Below, one piece after another: positions 23,750 to 34,764 of a stretch of DNA of 64,000 nucleotides. The stretch's first letter is position 1. Each line of letters begins with the position of its first letter. The DNA lies in contig CM059971.1 in NCBI GenBank assembly GCA_030490835.1, positions 72,558,224 through 72,622,223 of the forward strand, read 5' to 3'. Below the pieces are notes generated by a model that was not told the origin of the DNA, did no database searches, and was given only the letters and a program-made list of their open reading frames with translations. The stretch is from Annona cherimola (taxonomy: Eukaryota > Streptophyta > Magnoliopsida > Magnoliales > Annonaceae). Made by a program: the position numbers and the translations under genes.

Positions 23750-24150
23750 TGTTGACAGCAAGTTGGTAAGGTTGATGAGTAGCCCATCCTACGAATAATT
23801 GTAAAATATGGCTACCTAGCCTGAATAAATGCCTTATAACTTATTATAAATGGTGGAAGTAAGGTAACTTATTTGGATGATTAATCGAACCACGTACATC
23901 TTTGACTCGTGTCTCTGTGTCAAAATTGAGGCTCCATTAAATGGTGAAAGCCTACATTCGAGAGTTGTCTCATGCACTAATACAACAAATGACATTTATG
24001 TTTCAACTAACCTTGTGCTTCCTCAACCAATTGACTACAAAACGCTTCTGACGAGTTATGTTTGGCTGAGTCAGTCAGTATGTATGTCTATGGGTAGCTT
24101 TCATACCAAGAGAGATGCATACCTCTATTCAATAATTACTCGATTCTGTT
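23750..24150 (+). mobile_element. 3' LTR fragment of a copia element
   Basis: Begins TGTTGACAGCAAGTTGG immediately after the RNase H stop and a short purine-rich GAGAG tract, as expected for a 3' LTR. A TATAAAT lies near 23845. No second copy is in the window, so the right end is a guess. Confidence 0.5.
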
Positions 24151-24283
24151 AGGAACCACCACTTAAAACTTAAAAGGCAAGAGAGATTTGTTTTCACGGC
24201 AGACTCATTGCAATTCACTGACTCAAAACGGTCAAGAGTAAGTGTGTTTTGTAGTTTGACTGAAATGTCATCATTTGAATTGT

Positions 24284-24556
24284 AGACTGTGTTTGTGAAG
24301 TTGTAAAACTTCTGGATAAAAAGCTTTTGATGTAAAAAATTTTGAATTAGGATAATATGATATGATAGAGGTAATAATGATGAGTAAAGAGAATAATATT
24401 AAAATAGAAAGGTTAATTGTATAGACAGTTGTGTAAAAATAATTGAAATGTAATATAATTGTGCAGGAATACGTCAAAAAATAATTAAAAAATAAAATAA
24501 TTATGAAGAGTAAAAAATTTTAGATTGAAAAGTTTTGGTGTAAAACAAAAATGCCC
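24284..24556 (-). mobile_element. Tourist-like MITE (family A)
   Basis: Contains family-A landmarks in minus orientation: GATATGATAGAGGTAATAAT, GAGTAAAGAGAATAATATTA, AATAATTGAAATGTA, AAATAATTAAAAAATAAAAT. Ends are diverged. Confidence 0.6.
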
Positions 24557-25721
24557 TTACATTAATGCTAGGTAGCTGGCTATGAATTTATTTGTTTGTT
24601 TTAGTTGGAAAATTTGCCATGTCCGGGACTTGATCGATTACAATGTCTATAAATCTATAGTCGACTAAGAGACATGAAGAATTCTTCCCTTTTGAAGGTT
24701 GGACATCCTCGTAAAAGGTTACTGAATCATGGGAATTTGGCAGCATGGTCTTCTAGTGTATTTATTATGATATGGCATCAATGTTAGGCGTTTTTTTTGG
24801 TTGTTGTAAAGGAAATTCTTAGGTAATTGGGCATTTCTTTCTTTCTTTCTTTTAACCCACCCTTTTAAGAATGAAGGATTTAAGAGCATATTCCCATCAC
24901 CTTGACCTCTTTTCCATCATCGGCCTATCGGCGTCCGATTGGTGCTAGGCTTTCCGGCAGAGAGACGAGGGAAATGAGAGAGAGAGAACCTGCACAAGAA
25001 ATTTGAAAATCTTAACGTGAGAGTGTTGATTTCAACTATTTGTCGCGCATGAGATTTGAAAATTTCAAATGAGAGGGAGCTCTCCAATGCAGCTGCTTTT
25101 GTTTTTTTCCTCATAAGAAGTTCCTTGTCCTGTGCAAGGACCTGCATAAAATGTCAGGCTTTTATTCCATCAAACGGTGTGCGCGGTGCGCCTCTCCTAT
25201 TGCATTGAACGATCGCTACATACCAGATGGAGGAGACGAAGCATCCGGGCACTTAGCCCGGACACACATGATCACAACTCAAAGTTAACCTTATTAATTA
25301 CCCAACTATTCTACTTTTTTCCATTTTTACTCCAGTATTCTAATTATTTTCTCATCTTTTTCCATACAACTATCCTATATATTTATATTTTATTCTTACT
25401 TTACTATTACATTCATTCTATTCCCACCATTTACATCTTACCAAACAGTCCCCGACAGCTTTCTCGAAACAGGAGTAACGTGACAGGATGAAGGCATGCA
25501 GAACTGGACGAGGAAATGACAGGATCAACATGGACGTCTAGGAGAAATGACACACTCGGAAATTGGTATTGGCCTCCGAAGCAAGATTTCACAAAAGTCG
25601 CAATACAAAGTGCTCTTATAACAAAGATGCTACGATATTTCATAGTTGTCAAAATCTAGCTTACAAAACATATCGAGGATGGAGTGATAGAGAAACTTCC
25701 ATGGACAGCTATAGAGAGCAT
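24557..25721. other. Intergenic; includes the 3' flank of the RraA-like gene
   Basis: No confident gene. About 24900-25260 is more GC-rich than its surroundings and holds only short unrecognised frames. About 25280-25445 is AT-rich and may be a decayed family-A MITE ending ACCAAACAGTCCC. Confidence 0.4.
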
Positions 25722-26222
25722 TCAAACAGATAACTCCGACCGTGAGACCAGAATGCCATCAGTGTCTGCATAAAGCCATTCACCATCGCAAATACGTGTA
25801 CCGGCAATGTGGACGGGCACTTGCTTCTCCCCATTGCCTTTCTTATTGGCTTTCATCGGGTGGGATGCAAGTGCTCGCACTCCAATATCACAGCCATTGA
25901 TCTCATCAACATCCCGAATGCAACCATTAACCACAATGCCAGCCCAACCGTTGTTCTGAGCTTGTTGAACAGGATTGCCCCCCAATATGGCACAGCGCAT
26001 ACTACCGCCACCATCGACAACCAAAACTCGCCCATTTCCTTTCTCCTCAAGGAATTCTCTCACCAAAACATTGTCTTCAAAGACCTTTAGAGTAACCACT
26101 GGACCAGAAAATACTTGCCGCCGCCCATAGATTTGAAAAATAGGATGCAGTGCACGAAGGTCACCACTAGCAATGAGGTGCGAGTTGGCATCACATACTT
26201 CAGCAGTCGCCAAAGCAGCCAT
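25722..26222 (-). CDS. RraA-like protein (putative HMG aldolase / RNase E regulator-like)
   Basis: 166-aa protein, full length for the plant RraA-like family, with the whole coding sequence in one exon. Family members are class II-type 4-hydroxy-4-methyl-2-oxoglutarate aldolases / oxaloacetate decarboxylases; bacterial RraA instead binds RNase E. Seen: TAEVCDAN at the N-terminus, a glycine-rich loop VVDGGGSMRCAILGG (68-82), and the hallmark GIVVNGCIRDVDEI (95-108) with the R103-D104 pair used for metal/substrate binding, then GVRALASHP (114-122). No signal peptide, so cytosolic by inference. The ATG at 26222 follows AACAACC; 15 bases upstream a good splice acceptor (CAG, 26238-26240) implies a 5'-UTR intron. 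Enzymatic versus regulatory role cannot be decided here. Confidence 0.92.
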   Translation of the reverse strand: MAALATAEVCDANSHLIASGDLRALHPIFQIYGRRQVFSGPVVTLKVFEDNVLVREFLEEKGNGRVLVVDGGGSMRCAILGGNPVQQAQNNGWAGIVVNGCIRDVDEINGCDIGVRALASHPMKANKKGNGEKQVPVHIAGTRICDGEWLYADTDGILVSRSELSV

Positions 26223-26587
26223 GGTTGTTTCTAGCCCCTGCTCAATAACATCAACAAAAAAATGTGCTTAAATTAGTTGGAGCCTGTAATTGGTTTTCTT
26301 GATTTGTTCCAATCCTGTTAACATCAGCAAAAGGAAATTTAAATTGGCGTCACCAATAATCTGATTTGTATATGCAAAACAGTAAACATGTTCATGGATG
26401 ACCAACAGGAAGGCTGTTAACAAGCTACAAAAGCTGAACTAAATTCGATGCAAGTGAAATGACATATTGCAAAATGGCAACTGACACCACATGGAATAAA
26501 GAAAGAAAGATGATGTCTTATGAAAGCCTCAGAAACAGTAGTGATGAAATCAAAATGAATCTTTTAGCACCACTTAAACAAAATGGA

Positions 26588-26765
26588 CCCGGATTAGGAC
26601 AGTGTGCCCACTGTCCCGAGGGAACAGTCGCTGGTTCTGTGGCTATATATGGGGTGCTGCAAAATACACAAGGGGTGAGGGGAAGGAGTGGAGTGCTTGG
26701 CAGCAGTGGAGTGGGGCCAACATCCCCCCTTGGAACATTCCCTTGTTCTAATCCGAGTTCAAACA
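26588..26765. mobile_element. Small inverted-repeat insertion, about 180 bp
   Basis: Ends CCCGGATTAGGACAGTG and, inverted, CTCGGATTAGAACAAG. The interior has an inner palindromic region (CAGTGTGCCCACTGTCCC). GC-rich against an AT-rich background. Looks like a MITE or decayed SINE. Confidence 0.4.
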
Positions 26766-26907
26766 AAATGTATGTGCACTGCATAGGCAATTCTAATCTA
26801 CATGAACGTCAAAATAAAAGAGCATCCCTAAGTTGCCAGTGGGAGAGATTTATGAGTCTGCAGCACAGAAAGCAGAAATATGCAAGCACATGTGAAGAAT
26901 ACATAAT

Positions 26908-27440
26908 ACGAGAGTGCTTCTATGAAACCTTTCTTCTACATAATCCATTCTATTTTTAACATCTAGATGGTTGATGAAAAATTCACTCAATCTATTGTAT
27001 TTAGCATCATTTATATTATCATTGAAACTTTTTTATTTGTCTATTACCACTGTATATGGGCCCCATCTATAAATGTGTAAAATCAATGTAATAAAATATT
27101 TTAATATTAAATATCAATTTTTAAGTAGTATTTTCAACATCTAAACCATCTAAAATATCACAAGTACATGGCTAAATGATTCTGAAAAGTATTGCTGCAT
27201 TCTAATATGTGTGTGAATGGATCTTAGCATTTTTTTTTTAATTTATACATGAATATACCTATTTTTGAGCAAATGTAACCTACGCACATATTGGATTTGA
27301 ATGAAACTTGGTCTCCTAATCAAACAAATGATGTTAATTATAATGAATGGATTAGATTTTCCATCAAACATCAACATCTTAAAAATTGAGGGGGTTACAT
27401 GAAACCGCTTCTATGTAACCGGTTATATAAAAGCGGGCTC
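26908..27440 (+). mobile_element. Family B MITE, plus orientation
   Basis: Begins GAGTGCTTCTATGAAACC and ends GGTTACATGAAACCGCTTCT...TTATATAAAAGC. This is one of the best preserved copies and serves as the family reference here. Confidence 0.8.
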
Positions 27441-27754
27441 GTACATAATATATTTGCAAGCCATAGCTCCAATCACAATTAACTGGTCCATAACATCCAC
27501 AAACCAGCATGTGATGTTTTACACAAAAAGCATTGTGATCTTGTTTATCTACAATCAGCTTAGATGCCAGCAATGTAATTCCACCTATCATCTCGCCTAT
27601 GCCCTCCTGTTTTCTTCTTGATGTCATTTTGAATTTGGAACTTGTTTCAATGCAATGATACCACAACATGTTTTAATTTGCTCAACACAAACACAAGCAA
27701 GCTAGTTGGTTTATAACGTGTCACGTACAAATGAAAGAGAATTTACTGGGCTCC

Positions 27755-28215
27755 ACTTTTACGTAACCAAGTTCCATAGAAGCGATTCCATGTAAACCCC
27801 TTCATTTTTAATATGTAAATGATTGATGCAAAATCCAATTCATTCAGTGCTTTTAGCATCGTTAGTTTAGCAAAGAACCAAGTTCCATCCAAATTAAATA
27901 TGTGCATGGGCCTAATACTTTATAGAATCATTTATCCACATAATAATGATATCTTAGATGGTTTAAATGTTGAAAATACTACTTTAAAATTGATATTTAG
28001 CATTAAACCATTTTATTTACATTGATTTGTACATATTTAGATGAAGCCCATGCATAGTGATACTACACATATGAAAGGATTTCTATAATAATATAAATGA
28101 TACCAAATACAATAGATAGAGGTTATAAAAAAAATACAATAGATGGAGTTATCATCACGACATTAAAAATGAAAAAGGTTACATACAAAAAGGGTTTCAT
28201 AGAAGCAAAGCCCAA
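27755..28215 (-). mobile_element. Family B MITE, minus orientation
   Basis: Reads as the inverse of 26908-27440: starts ACGTAACCAAGTTCCATAGA, contains GATGCAAAATCCAATTCATT and GGCCTAATACTTTATAGAAT, and ends GGTTTCATAGAAGCAAAGCC. Lies about 315 bp from its inverted partner. Confidence 0.75.
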
Positions 28216-31200
28216 ATTTATTTACTTTACATTTGTTCACTTATTTATTTACTCTAAAAAGAGTGCTTCAAATAGAAGAAAGCAAAAAACCACATGTTTA
28301 AGTGCTTTCATGATACCATCAAATATGGAAATCTTCCATAAGATATTACTATTTGGCTTGATGTACAATTTTACAGCGGTTCTGGAATTAATCAGCTTAT
28401 GGTCAGGATAACTACTGCACTAAAAATGCAGACACCATGCAAAAAACAAAAAAATTGATGATAATAATGTTGTTAGTCTTATTGTCAATTAAATAAGGAA
28501 TTCAATAAACTTGCACATGCATACATATACAATATAAACATATTCAATGATTCCATTCGTTGACAAAGAGATTTGACAATTCAACATAGCTGCCAGTTTC
28601 ATTCCTTGACAAAGAAATTTGACAACTCATGAGTTAATATAGATTTTCAGATGATATCTTCTCAATGCTCGACCATTAATATTAAATGAACTTCTCAACC
28701 AACAAACTGGGTTCCATCAAAAGCTCAAAAGTGATTTTCATTCTTGAAAAACTTCTATTTAGTAGGACATTATTGAATAATCTATCAACTGCATTTTGAG
28801 CCTTTTGGAGTTTTTTTCTCAAGATAAATCCATATGCATAGTTCATTTTGAACTATAAACCAGACACCCAAAAGATTATAATAATTTGCTTTTTTTTTTT
28901 TTTTTTCATCTTTCCAACCAACAGAAATTTCCTGTAGAACCTGTCTAGCTGTAATTTACTGACAATGTAACAAGTTTTCTTTTAAAAAAAAAATTCACAT
29001 ATTATTTGGCTTCAATTTCTAAACCAGAATCCTCACAATGACTTCTGCAAATAAGAATCTTATTTTTCAGTATTTTCCAGCATTCCTCAATTTTATATTT
29101 CTAGCAGCTTATCACAAACTACAAGCAACCTGATAAAATTGTACAAATGCTTCTTGAGGCTTTTGAGTTTCAACACTTCAGCTAGCGATGAAATATTCAC
29201 CCTCAGAAAATTCAATAATGGGAAAATGCAATCTTCTGCTGCAACATCAAATCCAACGAAACCAGATTGGATTTGTAAACAAATACAACAGCCTGGAGTT
29301 GACAAGACACTTTATGCTTCAATTTGTAAATTCCTCATCGTTATGTCTAAAATTCTTTTGGAGACCATCATTCTGGGGTCACCCTCCATGGAACAAGTCG
29401 GATATATAGATCCAATTCTACATGTCATGATTACTTGGCTATCTAGCACTGCAGTTAATAAAACATTAATACAGAGTAGTGCAAGAGAAGAAATATTTAA
29501 TTTTTACAAGCTACATGTTAATCTGGTCAGAACGATAACAAACAAAAGGGAATGAGAAGTTAAGATTGTTTATTGCCTTCAACCTTCTGGAATGGTCTTT
29601 TAGATAAATAGCAAATAATCTTGGTTTCGACCCATTGGCAAGTGCCTAGTGATGGTAAGAAATGGACGTCAGAATTATGGTGCTAATAAGACATCCCTGG
29701 ATAATTATCACTCCTTCCCTTCTTTGCTTCTTAACAGTATTCCACTATAAAATGAGCAAAGCCGAACATAATAGCTGAATTGTACGGGAGGTGATTCGGA
29801 AGCACAAAATGCAATCCGCATTCTCCATAGCTTTTGCTCCTGCCTCCTCCCCATTCAAAGAATTGTGTAGGGGTTCTGATCTAATGCAAAAACCTTTTTT
29901 TTAAATCTAAACCATTTATGACCTTTATTAATGGGTGTTTATTTATGATGTTAAAAATTACTTTGACAGGGAACTTATATATTTGACAAAATTAACATTT
30001 TTCGGGAGTGAATATAAAACTACTAAAATTAAAAATAAACATATACTATAAAACAGTTCTTTTGATAAATAATCTAAAATAGATTTTAATCTATGTATTT
30101 TTTGCATCGTAAACAAATACATGTGGATGAATGTTATGAATGGGTTTATAACTTTTTTATTCAAAAAAATTTGAAATAAAAACAAAAGGGGTTCATGGAA
30201 CCAATGGCTGCATTATATTATAACCAGATGTGTAAACTATAAAATGTGTATGCCCCAAAAAATTCATTCCTTTTGTCAAGTCCAGAGATACTAAAGGAGA
30301 CCGATAGTGAGGAAAGAATTCATAAAGATGGTTAATATGTATGATAAGAAGGGTATCAAAAAGAAATATTTGGCTCCGCATCTGAAATTCTAAACTAAAA
30401 AATCCAGGAAAAAGAAGAAGTTCCAGCATCGTTAAATGGAAAGATGAGTCATCTCCAACTCCTAAAGAAGGAGAAATGAAGAATTCCACCATTGACCATC
30501 ATCAGGAAAAAAATTCGCTACTCTTCAGGCTTTATTGCCCAACTAAATACAGAAGGAAGCCAGACTTAATTCAAACGTGCATATCCTGTCCAAAACATAC
30601 CCAAAACTGATGCCTTGTAGATTCATGGCTACATCTCGCGGCTGGAAAAAACATGCAACAATCTAATATCAATCAGAATTACCATGTGCAACAGATAAGA
30701 TCTTAACTTGGGCAGCCTCCACAACAACAAGAATCAGCTAATCCTAGAGGCACATATACCCTATTGGGCCGTCAAAATAAGATACCCTGTAACTCCAGCT
30801 TACTGAAATACAGAGCCAGCAGTATTCCTAAACGCAAAAGATATAAAATAATAATAATTTGTCACCACAGAAAAACAGATCAAGAGACAAAATATACACG
30901 CAGTTTGTGAAATGCCAAAAGAAATAAAGAAAGAAATAAAATCCAACCAAGGTCACCCCTTAAACATCAATCGATTCCAGCAGTTCGTCTACTCAGCCTC
31001 AGGCCGACAGCGCGAAAAAGAAACATTTCATTCACTAAAGACCCACGTTTTGATCCAAACCGTTATTCTATGACCATCGCCATGACAGTGCAAGAGATCT
31101 GACTCTTAACTCATTAAAGCATGCGATTCATCGACTGGAAAAGCATGAACTTGAATTCAATGGAGCGGGTGAAGCGAGTCGAGAAATCAGAGCGGAAAAG

Positions 31201-31247
31201 ATTTCTGTGAGCTGCGATCGGGGAAGAAGAAAAGGGAAGGAATTTAC
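28216..31247. other. Low-complexity intronic or intergenic DNA
   Basis: AT-rich with short homopolymers (an 18-T run near 28890). No protein similarity recognised; open stretches such as 29139-29555 have no recognisable motif and their codon use looks random. Confidence 0.4.
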
Positions 31248-31400
31248 CTCCGATTAGCAGAAAACTGAAAACGGCTTCCGATCAGGCCAACGGTCTAAGA
31301 CGCGAAAGTCTGGAAAGCAAAGCCAGCGAATCTGGTTTCCGGCTGCTTCATAGTTCATACGACGCAACTTCAAGCGCCCGGCGTAGGCGCGTGCCACCTG
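31248..31400 (-). other. Probable untranslated first exon and promoter edge of the RraA-like gene
   Basis: GC-richer stretch ending at the donor GGAG/GTAAATTCC on the minus strand. No in-frame coding link to the RraA-like ATG is needed. Assigned by splice signal, base composition and position. Confidence 0.45.
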
Positions 31401-31854
31401 CAACCAATGGATGGGTGCTATCGTCCGCACCGCAGCCCCAGTTGTTTTAACTTCTAAAGGCTCGCTAGATGGCAAGCACGTGCGGGAAGTTGCTCAGTAC
31501 CACTTCCCACGTGCATCAATCATACGAAAATGTAGATTCTCCAGGGCTTTATGGGAACTATCTCATATAATTAGATGTTTTTCCAATCAGTCATATAATC
31601 CAAGTGGATCCTCTTTTTATTTGCAGCATAAATGGTCTCGCTTTTATAAAACCCAGTTATAATGAATTATCCTCCTCTATCTATCTTGGCAATGTTGATA
31701 ATAATATAAAATTAACTCGACATTTAGAATCATTTGCTAGTGTGGAAACTAAGTTTTATTCAAATTAAATATGTGAATGTTCTTGTTTAAAAAAATTAAA
31801 AATAATATTGCTACATAATACGAACGGTTGATTTTTATTCTATCGTCAAAATAG

Positions 31855-32050
31855 ATCCATTCATGGTATCAAACCAAAAACTTGGGTATAAGCTGGTTGT
31901 ACTAGAGTAAGACAACATAGACTAACATAAATTTTAATAAATTTCTTGTATTGGCATCTCAGTAAAAAAAAGTAATTGTAAATTATTTGGAAAACAATTG
32001 ACGCTATAACTAATTAAGATTTTATTTTCTGAAATTAAAATTGCCTAATT
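31855..32050 (+). repeat. Dispersed direct repeat, copy 1
   Basis: About 190 bp shared with 32755-32950: AACTTxxGTATA, ACTAGAGTA, AACATAAATTTTAA, AATTGTAAATTATTTG, AATTAAGATT in the same order. Probably a fragment of an older interspersed repeat. Confidence 0.65.
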
Positions 32051-32754
32051 TATATATTAATTTTAAAATTGAGTTTTTATTGTGTAAAATGTCTAAAAAC
32101 CATTATTCCTATATTACTATTTAGATAAACAATTTTATAAAGTATTGCTATAATTTAATGTATATGTAAATGAATTTAAGCATTTTTTTATTTAAGTATG
32201 CATATTTTAAAGCAAATTGTGGCCCCCCCAAAACTATTCTCATGATAAAAATAATATTACTAAAAATAGTGAATGATTTATTTTTTATTAGTATTTATAT
32301 GTTACATCATCTTAATTAGTATTACAATTAAGTCTTGAGACATTCCAACAATTTCCTAATAATATGTTGTAAGCATCTTATCAATATTTTAATTTTACTA
32401 ACAATAATTTCTAAATATCCATCTCAACTAGCGGATGCTCTCGTGTAAACTCGAGGGAGAAATACGCCATCACTATTCCACGCCCATGTAGCTGCTATGA
32501 TTCGAATCAAAGTACACAGCCAAATGGGGCCTGGGTGCATTTAGCTTTAATGTACTTGAGTGTATTTAACCTATTTTAATAATTATGAAATTGCCATTAT
32601 TTTTTCAAAATTCAAAAAAATATTTACAAATTTTCAAAATGGTAGAAATTAAAATACGTGCTAAATATAACTAGACTACTAGTCGTAAAAAAAATTTTGC
32701 AAAAATTTTTAAAAATGAATTTTTGTACCTTGTTGCATAGAAACTAAGTGCCCC

Positions 32755-32950
32755 GTGTGTACTAGATCACAACTATGGATTTAAATCAAAAACTTAAGTA
32801 TAGTCCGGTTATACTAGAGTAGGGCAATATAAAATAACATAAATTTTAACAAATCTCTTGTACTGGCGTCTGAATCAAAGAAAACGATTGTAAATTATTT
32901 GAAAACCAATGACTCTATAATTAATTAAGATTATATTTTCCGCAATTAAG
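32755..32950 (+). repeat. Dispersed direct repeat, copy 2
   Basis: Second copy of the repeat described at 31855-32050, diverged by roughly one base in six. The DNA between the copies (32540-32760) includes a hairpin-like AT-rich stretch. Confidence 0.65.
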
Positions 32951-33204
32951 CGACTTAAAATGCATATAATTCAAGTTTTTCATATTCACCGTCCAATCTT
33001 ACTAAAATTATAACCTCTAGGCACGATGGTTGCGTCTGGACAATAAACTTATTTGTAACATTGAGCCATTCTGTGCAAATTTAGAGTGTTAATAAATCCA
33101 AACTGGCCAATAACTAAAAGTAATCAAGTTATTAGTAACCAGATGAAACAAAGAAGTAACTTCTCCATTTGAAATTGTAAAAGATCTCCTTTCCATGGAA
33201 TTAA

Positions 33205-33990
33205 GGGTGTGTTTGGCAAGTTGTCAAGTTAAAACTTTTCAATCTAAAACTTTTCACTCTCCATAACTACTCATTTTTTAATTATTTTTTTACACATCTT
33301 TCTATACAACAACCATACTTTTTAATCATTTCTACACAACTACTAATACAACTAACCTATTTATTTTAAATTTATTCTCTTTACTCCTCATCATTACGCC
33401 TACAATATCACATCATTTTCTACTAATTTAACAACTTTTACATAAAAAAAACTTTTCATCAAAAGTTTTATAACTTAGGGTGCGTTTGGTTAGAGGTAAA
33501 ACTTTTTGATGAAAACTTTTCAGAGTATAAGTTGTCAAATTAATAGAAAATGATGTGATATGATAGGGGTAATAATGAGGTGTAAAGAGAATAAAGTTAA
33601 AATAGATAGGGTAGTTGTATGAGTATTTGTGTGGAAATGATTGAAAAGTAGGGTTGTTTATATAGAAAAATGTAAAAAAATAATTAAAAAATAAGATAGT
33701 TATGGGAAGTGAAAAGTTTTTGATTGAAAAGTTTTCATTGACATGTTTTGTGTGTAACCAAGGGTGTGTTTGGCAAAGAGGAAAAAATGTCAACTTAAAA
33801 CTTTTCGATCTAAAAATTTTCACTCTCTACAATTATTATATTTTTTAATCATTTTTTCACATTTTCCCATACAACTAACCTACTTTTCAATCATTTCTAC
33901 ACAACTACCCACACAATTAACCTATATATTTTAACTTTATCATCTTTACTCCTCATTATTACCCCTATCATAGCACATCATTTAAGTATG
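33205..33990. mobile_element. Three adjacent family A MITEs in alternating orientation
   Basis: Copy 1 (33205-33477, plus) starts GGGTGTGTTTGGCAAGTTG. Copy 2 (33478-33761, minus) starts GGGTGCGTTTGGTTAGAGG. Copy 3 (33762-about 33990, plus, 3'-truncated) starts GGGTGTGTTTGGCAAAGAGG. Copies 1 and 2 are inverse to each other over nearly their whole length. Confidence 0.8.
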
Positions 33991-34251
33991 ATTGTACGTG
34001 ACCAGGAACTAAAGATAATCAAGTTATTACTTATTAGTAATCAACTCGCTAACTCATCACCAAGCAAGCAAGAATTGTTATTGTAAATTACTGTTTATAG
34101 TATAATACCTTTTAGGAGTTTGATTGGCTATTCCAACTGAATGCACTGAGGATTTGGTGTCCGCGTTGACGTAGATTATTTAAATTGCTGAGTCAACTTT
34201 TTTTGTTGACACTAATTGCTGAGTCAATTGAATGCATTAAAAAATGCCTTG

Positions 34252-34555
34252 ACAATATTTATGGCATGTTTGTTATTAACAACTGTTCAAACTAAAACTT
34301 TTCGAAATTTGCACTCTCCTTAACTACTATATTTTAAAATTATTTTTTCATATATTTCTATATAATTATTTTATTTTTTAATCATTTTTACATTATCCAT
34401 ACAACTGACATTTCTACTTTAACTTTAATTCTTTTTACACTTTATCATTACTCATATCATATTAAATTATTTTTTATTAATTTAACAACAGTTATTAAAA
34501 AAAACTTCGTCCAAAAGTTTCATCATTTTCAGAACAAACCCTTAATAAGCATTGA
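34252..34555 (+). mobile_element. Family A MITE
   Basis: Diverged copy: GGCATGTTTGTTATTAACAA start, AAACTAAAACTTTTCG, TTTTTAATCATTTTTACA, CATTACTCATATCATATTA, end AGAACAAACCC. Confidence 0.6.
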
Positions 34556-34764
34556 CTTCTACTTCCATTTTATTTTATTTTTATCGAAATCATCTTACTT
34601 TCAACGTGTCAACAACCATCGTACACAGCTCACGTCAAGAAATAAATAAATTATAAATAGATTAGGTTGAGATTTAAAAATAAATTATAAAATCACAAAT
34701 GAGATTTTACAAATGCTTCAAGATTTAAGTTTAGCTAGCAAGTAAGAGCACAGTCCATCAATTT

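Larger units (their letters stand above)
26238..31247 (-). other. Probable 5-kb 5'-UTR intron of the RraA-like gene
   Basis: Bounded by an acceptor (TTGAGCAG then GGGCTAGAAACAACC-ATG) and, on the same strand at 31247, a strong donor GGAG/GTAAATTCC that follows GC-richer leader-like sequence. No other gene lies between. It contains two family-B MITEs in opposite orientation and a small inverted-repeat element. The pairing of these two sites is an inference; a transcript would settle it. Confidence 0.5.

Noticed and set aside
24917..25147. 76-codon minus-strand frame MQVLAQDKELLMRKK...
   Set aside because: No family recognised, no continuation by splicing, and next to low-complexity sequence; too weak to call.
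26459..26959. 166-codon plus-strand frame
   Set aside because: Spans a small inverted-repeat insertion and the start of a MITE; chance open frame.
29139..29555. 138-codon plus-strand frame
   Set aside because: No recognisable motif, no flanking splice logic; lies in AT-rich DNA within the presumed RraA-like intron.
33428..33823. 131-codon minus-strand frame across the MITE cluster
   Set aside because: Translation of MITE copies 1-3; the periodic Phe/Tyr/Asn composition reflects AT-rich repeats.
33205..33990. Repeat array that could be mistaken for CRISPR or a satellite
   Set aside because: Three inverted MITE copies of about 270 bp; no short regular repeats with unique spacers anywhere in the window.
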